Counted from the stretch's first letter, positions 1 through 7,561 are shown. The stretch is DNA of 7,704 bases from Bacillota bacterium (GCA_030527065.1 JAUNBO010000088.1:1-7704), one strand, 5' to 3'. The notes: generated by a model not told the origin, from the letters alone. A program made the numbers and translations.

Positions 1-678
1 ATCGATATTTACTATATTATACTGGTGATCCCCTGCATCATTCTGGTCCTCTGGGCCCAGATAAAGGTGAAAACCACCTTCAGAAAATATTCCCGGATGC
101 AGAGCCGGCGGGGGCTGACAGGAGCCCAGGCCGCCCAGCGGGTGCTCCGGGCAGGAGGCGTCACAGACGTGCGGATAGAATGGGTGGGAGGGACCCTGAC
201 AGACCATTTCGATCCCCGGACCAAGGTGATACGCCTTTCAGACAGCGTATACGGGGCCACCACCGTGGCGGCGGCGGGAGTGGCGGCCCACGAAGCGGGC
301 CATGCGGTCCAGTATGCGGAAAACTACCTGCCGGTAAAGATCCGCAGCGCCATCATCCCCATCACCAACCTGGGCTCCAACCTGGCCTGGCCCGTCATCT
401 TCCTGGGCCTCATTCTGAACTTCCCCTCCCTCTTCGGCATAGGCATCCTGCTCTTTGCCCTGGTGGCGGTATTCCAGCTGGTCACCCTGCCGGTGGAATT
501 CAACGCCTCCCGCCGGGCCGTGGCAGCCCTTTCCGACGGCGGCCTTCTGGACGAGGATGAGCTCCGGGGAGCCCGAAAGACCCTCAGCGCCGCCGCCCTC
601 ACCTATGTGGCGGCCCTGGCCCTGTCCGTGGCCGAGCTGCTCCGGCTCCTGCTGATCTTCGGCGGGCGGCGGGATTAG
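1..678 (+). CDS. yugP: YugP-type membrane zinc metallopeptidase, 5' end missing
   Basis: The reading frame is open from base 1 to a TAG stop at 676-678, so the start codon lies just left of the window; only a few N-terminal residues should be missing, because the first hydrophobic helix is already visible (codons 4-20). The GTG at 25 falls inside that helix and is unlikely to be the true start. The protein matches the YugP / Zn_peptidase_2 family (PF04298): an N-terminal membrane helix ending in WAQIKVK, the conserved TLTDHFDP segment, then HEAGH at 289-303, an HExxH zinc site in which the two His bind zinc and the Glu is the catalytic base. The EFNASRRA segment at about 496-519 is also family-typical and may give the third ligand (inference). 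Three more hydrophobic segments follow, at about 346-420, 433-490 and 595-660. The physiological substrate of the family is unknown to me. It converges on the ornithine operon, with stop codons 18 bases apart, and looks functionally unrelated. Confidence 0.9.
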   Translation: MDIYYIILVIPCIILVLWAQIKVKTTFRKYSRMQSRRGLTGAQAAQRVLRAGGVTDVRIEWVGGTLTDHFDPRTKVIRLSDSVYGATTVAAAGVAAHEAGHAVQYAENYLPVKIRSAIIPITNLGSNLAWPVIFLGLILNFPSLFGIGILLFALVAVFQLVTLPVEFNASRRAVAALSDGGLLDEDELRGARKTLSAAALTYVAALALSVAELLRLLLIFGGRRD

Positions 679-696
679 TACGGCGGTTTCCGGACT

Positions 697-2055
697 TCAC
701 AGCCCCAGAGAGCTTTTCAGAAGCCGCAATGCGGCTTCTTTGTTTTCCCTGGACAGGACCCCCAGGGAAGCCATGATGTAATCGTTGTCCACCAGGAGAC
801 GGGCGTCGGGAGAGGGAAAGAGGAGAAGGCCCGTTTCGTTGTGGGCGGCAATGGCCCCCATCAGCTCCAGGCGGCGGGGCAGGCGGGTAAGGGCCCCGCC
901 GGTCCCCACTATGGTCTTTACCTGAGTCAGGTCCTTGCCTTCCGCCAGAGTGCTGCGGCCCGAAGGGCCGTAGACATAGCGGATGCGGCCTGCGTGGCGC
1001 TCCGTGGCCTTCAGGACGGCTTCCAGGGTGAGCCGTTCCACAAACCGGATCTCTTCCGGGGTCCCGGGCACGGCTTTGTAGGAGTCCATCACCTGGGCCA
1101 GATCCAGCTCCAGCTCGGCGGCCAGCTTTTCCCTGCCGATGATGTTGACGATGTTCTCCATATTCACATAGACCCCCAGGTCCCCTTCCACGGTGCGCTT
1201 TGCCATGGGCTCCGGCTGAACGGAGATCCGGGAAATCTCTTCCGACCCTTCGGTGACCGAATGCAGGTCCGTGGTGGCGCCGCCCACATCCAGGACCATC
1301 AGGTCCCCCAGAGCCTCATAGAGAAGCCGGGCGCTTTCCATCACTGCGCCGGGAGTGGGAATGATGGGCCCGTTCACCAGGTCCCGGACATGCTCCATGC
1401 CGGGGGCCCCGGTGATGTGCTCTTCAAAAGCGGCCTGGATCACCTTCCGGGCAGGCTCCACGTTGAGCTGGTCTATCTTGGGATAGACGTTTTCCACCAG
1501 ATAAAGGGGGGCCGGAGCGTCCCGGAAGATCAGCTCCATTTCCTCCCGGTTTTCCAGGTTTCCCGCATAAATAACAGGGGTGGGGAGCTCCAGGCTCCGG
1601 ATGAGCTCTGCATTGAAGAGCGCCGTGTCCCGCTCCCCGTGATCCACCCCTCCGGCAATCATGATGAGATTGGGGCCGATCTCCCGGAGGCGGGCCAGGT
1701 CCGTCCGGCGCAGGCGCCCGGCAGTGACCTGGTGGATGATGGCCCCTGCGCCCAGAGCGGCCTCCCGGGCCGCTCTGGCGGTCATGTCGTAGACAAGACC
1801 GTGGACGGTCATCTTCAGGCCGCCGGCGGCGCTGGAGGTGGCCAGCATCTTCCCGTACTCAACGGAAGCCACGCCCTTCCTCCGGCACAGGTCCTCTATG
1901 GCCCCCCGGAGCCCTATCCGCACGTCCCCTTCCAGAACAGAGGTGGGCGCCTGGCCCTGCCCCCAGAACTCCGGGGCAGGGCCTTCCACCCTGTGGAACG
2001 CATTCACCAGAGTGGTGGTGGAGCCGATCTCCGCCACCAGAACGTCGATTTTCAT
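697..2055 (-). CDS. GlmL/MutL-family ATPase, probable reactivating factor for D-ornithine aminomutase
   Basis: The 452-residue product belongs to the GlmL/MutL family, actin/Hsp70-type ATPases found beside B12-dependent mutases. Visible nucleotide-site motifs are phosphate-1 AEIGSTTT (residues 8-15), phosphate-2 DVGGATTD (256-263) and the C-terminal adenosine-site-like GTGGALTRLP (384-393). The start is the ATG at 2055: the protein then opens directly with the family's first beta strand (MKIDVLVAEIGS), and GAGGAGA stands 5 bases upstream. The frame is open further, to an ATG at 2166, but that extension is Arg/Trp-rich, overlaps oraE and is not plausible. It is the last gene of the operon, 58 bases after oraE. 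By analogy with reactivases of diol dehydratase and lysine aminomutase, it probably removes damaged cobalamin from OraE (inference). It is not likely to serve glutamate mutase, because no mutS/mutE genes are here. The first motif has Glu where actin-like ATPases usually have Asp. No clear terminator is seen after its stop. Confidence 0.87.
   Translation of the reverse strand: MKIDVLVAEIGSTTTLVNAFHRVEGPAPEFWGQGQAPTSVLEGDVRIGLRGAIEDLCRRKGVASVEYGKMLATSSAAGGLKMTVHGLVYDMTARAAREAALGAGAIIHQVTAGRLRRTDLARLREIGPNLIMIAGGVDHGERDTALFNAELIRSLELPTPVIYAGNLENREEMELIFRDAPAPLYLVENVYPKIDQLNVEPARKVIQAAFEEHITGAPGMEHVRDLVNGPIIPTPGAVMESARLLYEALGDLMVLDVGGATTDLHSVTEGSEEISRISVQPEPMAKRTVEGDLGVYVNMENIVNIIGREKLAAELELDLAQVMDSYKAVPGTPEEIRFVERLTLEAVLKATERHAGRIRYVYGPSGRSTLAEGKDLTQVKTIVGTGGALTRLPRRLELMGAIAAHNETGLLLFPSPDARLLVDNDYIMASLGVLSRENKEAALRLLKSSLGL
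719..746 (+). terminator. Intrinsic terminator of the peptidase gene, inside the 3' end of the convergent gene
   Basis: A perfect 9-bp inverted repeat (AGAAGCCGC / GCGGCTTCT, loop AAT, 719-739) is followed on the plus strand by TTTGTTTT (739-746). This is a textbook rho-independent terminator about 40 bases after the peptidase stop codon. On the minus strand the hairpin is not followed by a T run, so it should act in one direction only. It lies within the last codons of the GlmL-like gene, where it encodes KEAALRLL, so the same bases serve as coding sequence on one strand and terminator on the other. Termination itself is inferred. Confidence 0.8.
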
Positions 2056-2060
2056 GCCGC

Positions 2061-2067
2061 TCTCCTC
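2061..2067 (-). promoter_or_regulatory. Ribosome binding site fixing the start of the GlmL-like gene
   Basis: On the minus strand GAGGAGA stands 5 bases before the ATG at 2055. It supports this start over the upstream ATG at 2166, which lies inside the oraE coding sequence. Confidence 0.75.
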
Positions 2068-2113
2068 ACTTGCCCAAGCGCCCCGCAGCCGGGCCGGCCG
2101 CCGGCGCCGCCCT

Positions 2114-4333
2114 TCACTCTTCGCCTCTCCTGCGCCGCCGTTCCTCCACCAGGAAGGTGGCCACATCTATGCCGTGGCTGTTCCTTCCAAAGCCTGCGTC
2201 CATGCCCTGCTTCACCGCAGTTTCCGGCACCACCTGAGTGCCTCCGGCACAGATGATCACCCGGTCCCGGACGCCCTTCTCCACCGCCAGCTCATGGATG
2301 CGCTTCATGTTCTTGTAATGGATGTCGTCATGGCTGATGATGGTGGAGGCCAGGATCACCTCCGCATCCAGCTCCACCGCCGCATCCACCAGCTTTTCCA
2401 CCGGCACGGAGGTCCCCAGATAATGGACCTCTATGCCAAAGCGTTCTATGCCCCCGTGCTTGATGTCTATGATCTCCCGCAGGCCCACGGAATGTTCGTC
2501 CTCCCCCACGGTGCCGCAGACCACCCGCATGGGATGGGCGGCGATCTCCTGGCGTATCTCCTCGTCAGACAGGACGTGAGGCTCCGGCGGGATCACCAGC
2601 GCGTTCAGGTCCACATCGAAGCCCAGCTTGCCCTTCAGCTCTATGCGGGTCCCCTCCGCCTCCTGCATCACTTCCCGGTTGATGACCTCCGGCTCCAGCA
2701 AATTCATGCCCCTGGCAAACTCTATGGCCGCCACCTCCGCCACCCGCCGGTTGGCGGGAATGAACAGATTGAGCATCACCGTGCCGTCGGCCATCCATTC
2801 CATCTCCGGCTTCAGCAGATTTGTGTTCCGATACTTTTTCGTTTCCTCCAGCCGGGTGTTCACGTTATCCACCTCGTCCAGTTCGTCGATGTAAACGATT
2901 TTAGAGGGGTCCTCAAAGGTGCAGCCCCCGATGAGCCGGGCGGGGTCCTCTGCGGCCGAAGGGTCGTACTGGGCCACGTTGTTGTACCCGAAATGGGCGG
3001 TGACCGGCGCGAAATAATCCGGATCCCGCTCAAAGACCGTGCCCAGGCCCACGCCGCCGTCGGACTTCCGGGCAATGCCGTCGCCGTTGCGCTCAGGATA
3101 GCAGCCCGAGTCCACAAAGAAGCCTTCCTCCACCGCCTTGAAATACCCGCCGCATTCCACAATTTCTTCCATGAACAGGCAGGCCCGTTCCTTGATCTCC
3201 CGGACCTTTTCCGGCAGGGGGCCGTCCTTTTTCAGCTCCACCATATCCATGAGGCCGTCCAGGCCCACCAGAGTCTGCCGGGCCGTGTCGCAGGCTTCTA
3301 TATTATAGATGTGCCAGGGCACGTTCCGGCCCTCGTCCGGGGTGATGGTGGACTGGATGTCCGCCCGGGTCAGCTTGGACACCAGCATGTTCAGAACATG
3401 GGTCACCGTAGCCTCTCTGGAAGAGGCCTCCATGTATTTGGTATTCATCTGGGCCCTCATGCGGTAGCGGTCGCAGAAATCCCGCAGGGCCACGGCATAG
3501 GGCAGGTCCATGAACACGCAGGGGGCCGGCGGCGCCGTAGGCGGCACCGTGGACAGGCAGATGTTCCCCGCCTCTATCCCGGCCTTTTCCGAAAAAAGGC
3601 TGTTGATGGCGTGCTGGACGATGAGCTCCGGCATCACCTTCCACGCCTCCCGGGCCGTGGCGTTGGCGTTATGAGCCCCGTCTATCTGGGCCATTCCCGC
3701 CCAGGCCAGTATTTTCTTGGATTCACAGGCGTCCACAAAGGAGCGGAACATATTGATGTTCCTGTAAAGCACGTTGTACTGGGGGTCCTGATGGGCCCCG
3801 TTGATCCCTTCCTCGGCGAACATCACCGCCACCTCCGGCCCCGCCACGCCGGACACATAGGAATGGTAATTGATGGGACGGCCCACTTCCTCTTCAATGA
3901 GGTCCAGAGCCTTCCGCTGGGCCCGGACCTGCTTCCGGGTGATGGGAACGCCGCCGACCCCCTGAGGCGTCCCTTCGATAAGGCCGTCCATATGGGACTG
4001 GCCTGCGGTCCGTATCACCATGATGTGGTCCGCCCCGTGCCAGGCCGCCATCCTCATCCGCCGCACATCGTCCTCAAAGCGCCCGGAGGCGATCTCCGTG
4101 GTGATGACGGGGGCGGGCTGGGGGTCTATCCAGTCGAAATATTTGGAAGAGGGCAGGCCCACGCTTTGCTTCAGGGGACTGGTGGCGTCCCGGTAAGTGA
4201 AGGGCCCCATTTCCAGCCCCGGCGACGGGGTCCGCCAGGTCCAGCCCCGCCGTTTGGGCCGGTACTGGTCCAGGTCTTTCAAAAGATTCTCCACGTTCAG
4301 CTTTTCATTGGGCTGCAATTTCATTTCCGTCAT
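2114..4333 (-). CDS. oraE: D-ornithine 4,5-aminomutase, large B12/PLP-binding subunit OraE
   Basis: The 739-residue product is the catalytic subunit of the enzyme that moves the terminal amino group of D-ornithine to C4, giving 2,4-diaminopentanoate by an adenosylcobalamin radical mechanism. Residues 1 to about 560 form the TIM-barrel part; about 600-739 form the Rossmann-like cobalamin domain. The B12 motif DxHxxG is present as D612-H614-G617, where H614 should be the lower cobalt ligand. K625 in IIDIKHGG is the lysine that should hold PLP as the resting-state aldimine. The 11-residue spacing of His to Lys equals that recalled for C. sticklandii OraE (H618, K629). Length is normal for the family. 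The ATG at 4333 overlaps the oraS stop (ATGA) and has AGGTGA about 6 bases upstream; a second Met three codons later is less well placed. The C-terminus ends in a short Arg run (ERRRRRGEE). Assignment is firm; substrate specificity follows from the ord/ort neighbours. Confidence 0.96.
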   Translation of the reverse strand: MTEMKLQPNEKLNVENLLKDLDQYRPKRRGWTWRTPSPGLEMGPFTYRDATSPLKQSVGLPSSKYFDWIDPQPAPVITTEIASGRFEDDVRRMRMAAWHGADHIMVIRTAGQSHMDGLIEGTPQGVGGVPITRKQVRAQRKALDLIEEEVGRPINYHSYVSGVAGPEVAVMFAEEGINGAHQDPQYNVLYRNINMFRSFVDACESKKILAWAGMAQIDGAHNANATAREAWKVMPELIVQHAINSLFSEKAGIEAGNICLSTVPPTAPPAPCVFMDLPYAVALRDFCDRYRMRAQMNTKYMEASSREATVTHVLNMLVSKLTRADIQSTITPDEGRNVPWHIYNIEACDTARQTLVGLDGLMDMVELKKDGPLPEKVREIKERACLFMEEIVECGGYFKAVEEGFFVDSGCYPERNGDGIARKSDGGVGLGTVFERDPDYFAPVTAHFGYNNVAQYDPSAAEDPARLIGGCTFEDPSKIVYIDELDEVDNVNTRLEETKKYRNTNLLKPEMEWMADGTVMLNLFIPANRRVAEVAAIEFARGMNLLEPEVINREVMQEAEGTRIELKGKLGFDVDLNALVIPPEPHVLSDEEIRQEIAAHPMRVVCGTVGEDEHSVGLREIIDIKHGGIERFGIEVHYLGTSVPVEKLVDAAVELDAEVILASTIISHDDIHYKNMKRIHELAVEKGVRDRVIICAGGTQVVPETAVKQGMDAGFGRNSHGIDVATFLVEERRRRRGEE

Positions 4334-4701
4334 TTTCCCTCACCTTCCTTCCGAAACAGGGCTGCGGCCTCGTCCCAGCACCTGCCCTCCGCCAGAAGGC
4401 TTCCCGCTTCCTTCACGGAAATGCTCTTGGCCTTTGCCAGCTTATACACCACATGGCCGGCGCCCTTTCCCAAAAGCCCCCGGTCTATGCAGCCCTCCAC
4501 GATGGGCTTGGTCTCCAGAGACGAAATGCCCATGCGCAGAAGGACGGAGCGCTCTATGGAAGGGCTGGTGTTTTTTCTGCCCAGCTCCAGGAGCGGGTCC
4601 ACCACCTGTCCCGTCAGGCTCCAGAAATATTCGTAAAGCTCCCCGTCGCTCATGGCGGCCAGGTGCTTTCTCCTTTCGGCAAAATCGTCCTGCCTTCTCA
4701 T
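4330..4701 (-). CDS. oraS: D-ornithine 4,5-aminomutase, small subunit OraS
   Basis: The 123-residue product matches the OraS subunit in size (about 120 residues) and in its position directly before oraE. OraS pairs with OraE in a heterotetramer and contributes to the substrate- and cofactor-binding end of the barrel (known for the family). The sequence is mostly helical and soluble, with recognisable segments LYEYFWSLTGQVVDPLLELG (about 22-41) and RSVLLRMGISSLE (about 51-63); there is no signal peptide or membrane segment. The start at 4701 overlaps the ortB stop by 4 bases, and a strong GGAGGAGG site lies just upstream within the ortB coding sequence. The stop overlaps the oraE start by 4 bases, which should help make the two subunits in matched amounts. 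Confidence 0.93.
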   Translation of the reverse strand: MRRQDDFAERRKHLAAMSDGELYEYFWSLTGQVVDPLLELGRKNTSPSIERSVLLRMGISSLETKPIVEGCIDRGLLGKGAGHVVYKLAKAKSISVKEAGSLLAEGRCWDEAAALFRKEGEGK

Positions 4702-6104
4702 CTTTCCTCCTCCTTCTCCTGCAAGGCCTTCTCCACAAATTCCCGGCAGGTCTTTGTTTCCTCCGCCAGGAAGGCCATGTCCTCTTCCGTGGGAACGCCC
4801 TTGCAGGCCTGTACCGCCGTCCTGATCAGCGAACGCCGCAGTTTATCCAGATCCACATCCTTTGCCCGGATCAGCGAGGGATGGGAAGGAAGGATGATGT
4901 TCCTCCCCGGGACCTCTTCAGCCGGGTCGCCGAAGCGGACCTCTATGCCGTTTTGCCGGGCAAAGGTGAGCTGGGGCTGATGGTGCTTCCCCGCCCCGGT
5001 GTATTCCGTTTCCTGGACCACTATGGTCTGGTCCTCCGGCATTTCCCGGGCAATGGCAAAGGCCGCCGCCAGCGAGGTGTTCCCCGCCGGGCCCTTCTCC
5101 AGCCCCTCCAGGCTGGCCAGAGCCTCCGTAATGTAGAACACATCGCCCTGAGTGATGGTGACATACCGGTCCATGTAGCGCAGGGGACGGGCCGCAGAGC
5201 GGGGGACGTCGGAGCGGTCCGGCCAGACGGCGAAGGGCACGCCGAAGCCCGTGTGCCCCGTGGTGAAGGATTTGCGGTTGAACTGGTCGTCCGAGGCCAT
5301 ATGCAGCCCTGAAAGATCCACGCTGGCGCCTACTACGAGGCTTTCCGCCCCCGCCTTTTTCAGGCCCCGGGCGGTGCCGGTGAGATTGCCTCCCCCTGCA
5401 TTGGTGCAGATCACCACGTCCGGGTCCTTCCCCAGCCGCTCCCGGAACTGCATGGCGATCTCGTAGCCCAGGGTTTCCACTCCGGCAATGCCGAAGGGCG
5501 TATACAGGGAAGCGTTGAAAAATCCCGTTTCCTCTAACAGCAGCAGGAACTTGTAAAAGAGCTCCGGCCCCACGCTGAGCTGGACCACCTCCGCTCCCAG
5601 AGCCTCGCACTTCCGGGCCTTTTCGATGATCTCCGGCTGGCCCACGCCTCTGGAATCGTAGCATTCCTGCACCACTATGCACTTCAGCCCCGCCATGGCC
5701 GCCTGAGAAGCCACTCCTGCGCCGTAGTTGCCGCTGGTGGCGGTGACCACGCCGGGAAAGCCCAGCCGTTTGGCGTGATAAACGGAATTGGCGGCCCGCC
5801 GGGCCTTGAAGCTGCCGGAAGGATTGGCGGCCTCATCCTTGATGAAGATCCTGGCCCCATATCCGGGCTTTGCGCATTTCCGGGCCAGGGCCGTCAGGTT
5901 CCGCAGTTCCAGGATGGGAGTGTCCCCCACATGGACCTGCCGCTGAATGCTCTGCATCTCCGCCAGGGTGTACCCCGTTTCCTTCATCATGCGCTCATAA
6001 TCGAAGGCGATGGAGCCGCTTTCAAATGCGGAAAAGTCTATGCCTATGGCCTTCTTCATGATCTCGCCCTTCCGGGCCATCACGGAAGCGTAATCGTTTT
6101 TCAT
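4698..6104 (-). CDS. ortB: 2-amino-4-oxopentanoate thiolase, PLP-binding subunit OrtB
   Basis: The 468-residue product is the large subunit of the PLP-dependent thiolase that cleaves 2-amino-4-oxopentanoate with CoA to acetyl-CoA and D-alanine. It has the fold-type II PLP enzyme pattern shared with threonine synthase: K100 in NPSGSFKARR should bind PLP, SGNYG at 124-128 is the substrate/cofactor Asn loop, and NAGGGN at 235-240 is the glycine-rich phosphate-binding loop. There are no transmembrane segments, so it is cytoplasmic. The chosen ATG at 6104 overlaps the ortA stop (ATGA) and follows a near-perfect GGAGGTGA (6111-6118) by 6 bases; later Met codons at residues 10 and 16 have no such site. 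Taken alone the sequence could be called threonine synthase-like, but the ortA partner and the oraSE/ord context make OrtB the right call. Confidence 0.95.
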   Translation of the reverse strand: MKNDYASVMARKGEIMKKAIGIDFSAFESGSIAFDYERMMKETGYTLAEMQSIQRQVHVGDTPILELRNLTALARKCAKPGYGARIFIKDEAANPSGSFKARRAANSVYHAKRLGFPGVVTATSGNYGAGVASQAAMAGLKCIVVQECYDSRGVGQPEIIEKARKCEALGAEVVQLSVGPELFYKFLLLLEETGFFNASLYTPFGIAGVETLGYEIAMQFRERLGKDPDVVICTNAGGGNLTGTARGLKKAGAESLVVGASVDLSGLHMASDDQFNRKSFTTGHTGFGVPFAVWPDRSDVPRSAARPLRYMDRYVTITQGDVFYITEALASLEGLEKGPAGNTSLAAAFAIAREMPEDQTIVVQETEYTGAGKHHQPQLTFARQNGIEVRFGDPAEEVPGRNIILPSHPSLIRAKDVDLDKLRRSLIRTAVQACKGVPTEEDMAFLAEETKTCREFVEKALQEKEEER

Positions 6105-6403
6105 TTCCCGTCACCTCCGAAGGTGAGCTCCCGCACCTGGCGGCTAATCTCCAGGAGCTCCGGGACAAATTCCCCGTAATCATGCCGGTAGCAGGGGTTT
6201 TCCCCAAGGAGCGTCCCGGTTTCCCTGCGGCCGGTGACGGTGACGATCTCCACCTCCTGGCCCGGTTCTCCATCCTGCTGTAAATAGCCCTTGCACCACA
6301 TTTCCAGGGGGACCTTCGCCGTGTCCTCCGGCACCTGGGGCGCCCTCTCGCCGGGCTTCAATATCACCTTGTGGATCTGCACCCACTGTCCTTTCTTCAC
6401 CAT
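6101..6403 (-). CDS. ortA: 2-amino-4-oxopentanoate thiolase, small subunit OrtA
   Basis: The 100-residue product matches OrtA in size, in position just before ortB, and in its pattern: an N-terminal beta segment (WVQIHKVILKPGERAP, residues 7-22), then WCKGYL (36-41), a short beta-rich core (VEIVTVTGR, 51-59) and GENPCYRHDYGEFVPELLEI (67-86). OrtA and OrtB together form the active thiolase; neither alone is known to suffice. I see no recognised catalytic domain, so it is probably a structural or substrate-channel subunit (inference). The ATG at 6403 follows GGAGAGG (6411-6417) by 7 bases. It is separated from ord by 77 GC-rich bases and overlaps ortB by 4 bases. Confidence 0.93.
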   Translation of the reverse strand: MVKKGQWVQIHKVILKPGERAPQVPEDTAKVPLEMWCKGYLQQDGEPGQEVEIVTVTGRRETGTLLGENPCYRHDYGEFVPELLEISRQVRELTFGGDGK

Positions 6404-6480
6404 TTCTTTCCCTCTCCATTCTCTTCACTGTGCCCTGGACGGTCCGGGGCGGCCCCGCTGCTCCCGCCGGGCTCCCATCG
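6404..6480 (-). other. GC-rich spacer between ord and ortA with hairpin potential
   Basis: This 77-base gap is the widest between genes of the operon. It contains CGGGGCGGCCCCG (6445-6457), able to form a short GC stem, and an overlapping small inverted repeat GGACGGTCC (6437-6445). No T run follows on the minus strand, so it is not an intrinsic terminator. It could protect or process the mRNA or reduce downstream translation (inference). The ortA ribosome site is at 6411-6417. I see no gene here. Confidence 0.35.
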
Positions 6481-7539
6481 TTATTTGACGATCTTTGCTT
6501 CCTCGCAGATATGGTTCCGCATATCGTCCATGATGGCCCGGGGCACCGGCAGGGTGATCATGGTGTGAAGGCCCGGCCTGGCGTTGATGATCTGGGGGAT
6601 CATGTTGACGCACATGGCGATGGTGCCAATGCCCCCCGGGACCTCGGGAGAATTGACCATATTGATGTCGGGGGTCCCCTTGATGATGACGTAATCCCCG
6701 GTGGACACTCCCACCTGCTCCGGCTCTATCTGCTGGGGGTGGAGCATTTCTATGAGGAGCTGGCCGTCCCTGTAGCCGAAGCCCTTCATGGAGCAGCCCG
6801 CCACATCTCCGGCCTTGGCGAATCCATAGGGGGATTTTCTGTCCACGTCGGTGACGATGGGCTCCATGGAGGTGGTGATCTTATCTATGGGCCAGCCGAT
6901 GGCGTCTCCTATCATGCGGATGGATTCGGCGAAGCCCACATGGCCGGACAGCCTGCCGGTTTCCACGCCCTTTTTGAATTCCTCCACGGTGATGCCTATG
7001 CCCTGTTCCTCCATGACGGCGGGGCCGAAGGGCGAAAGGCTGTTGACCCGCTTGGAAACGATGTGCTCCACCTCTTCACAGCAGCCTGTCATGAGAACCA
7101 CCAGCAGGTCCATGATGAGGCCCGGGTTGATGCCCGTTCCCAGGACGGATACGCCGTTGGCCTTGGCGATCTCATCCAGCTTTGCCGCAAGTTCAGGCTC
7201 CTGGGCCTGGGGATAGGCCATTTCCTCTGCGCTGGTGATGCAGTTGATCTTCTTTTCCAGAATGAACTTGATCCGGTCAAAGGCCTTGGCGGTGAAGGAA
7301 TCGGTGCAGAGCAGCACCACGTCCGCCGCCTTCTCGGTGATGACCTCTTCCGGGGAGCGGATGATGACGTCGGGCCTGTCGCCTCTGGGGGTGGAAAGGA
7401 ACTCATACATGCTCTTTCCCTGCTTCCCGGGCCTTCCGGCCACTCCTACGATCTCCACGCCTTTCTTTTTCAGAAGCATGTCGGCCATGCCGCTGCCCAT
7501 GGCGCCCAGTCCCCAGATGATTACTTTTACTTCCTTCAT
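6481..7539 (-). CDS. ord: 2,4-diaminopentanoate dehydrogenase
   Basis: The 352-residue product catalyses NAD(P)+-dependent oxidative deamination of 2,4-diaminopentanoate to 2-amino-4-oxopentanoate and ammonia, the step between the aminomutase and the thiolase. The N-terminus is a Rossmann dinucleotide fold: VKVIIWGLGAMGSGMA with GxGxxG at G10, G12 and G15, then the second strand VEIVGVAGRPGK (28-39). GTGINPG (134-140) begins the substrate domain of this dihydrodipicolinate reductase-like family. It is cytoplasmic and full length. The ATG at 7539 follows GAGGAGGAG by 6 bases. As first gene of the operon it sits directly behind the AT-rich promoter region. Without context it could be mistaken for a generic dihydrodipicolinate reductase-like protein; the neighbours make the function clear. 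Confidence 0.94.
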   Translation of the reverse strand: MKEVKVIIWGLGAMGSGMADMLLKKKGVEIVGVAGRPGKQGKSMYEFLSTPRGDRPDVIIRSPEEVITEKAADVVLLCTDSFTAKAFDRIKFILEKKINCITSAEEMAYPQAQEPELAAKLDEIAKANGVSVLGTGINPGLIMDLLVVLMTGCCEEVEHIVSKRVNSLSPFGPAVMEEQGIGITVEEFKKGVETGRLSGHVGFAESIRMIGDAIGWPIDKITTSMEPIVTDVDRKSPYGFAKAGDVAGCSMKGFGYRDGQLLIEMLHPQQIEPEQVGVSTGDYVIIKGTPDINMVNSPEVPGGIGTIAMCVNMIPQIINARPGLHTMITLPVPRAIMDDMRNHICEEAKIVK

Positions 7540-7561
7540 TTTTTTCTCCTCCTCGTCGAAG

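Noticed and set aside
2056..2166. N-terminal extension of the GlmL-like protein from the ATG at 2166
   Set aside because: The 37 extra residues are low-complexity, overlap oraE, and the family's N-terminus with a good ribosome site begins at 2055.
841..2256. A 471-codon plus-strand frame opposite the GlmL-like gene
   Set aside because: Same type of antisense shadow in GC-rich DNA; no ribosome site or recognisable domain.
1838..4636. A 932-codon open frame on the plus strand, antisense to oraE and the GlmL-like gene
   Set aside because: It lies opposite firmly identified genes, is His/Pro/Arg-rich without domain-like segments, and arises because GC-rich codons on the minus strand leave few stops in this complementary frame.
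4698..6104. Calling ortB a threonine synthase
   Set aside because: The fold is shared, but ortA directly before it and oraS/oraE/ord around it define the thiolase subunit.
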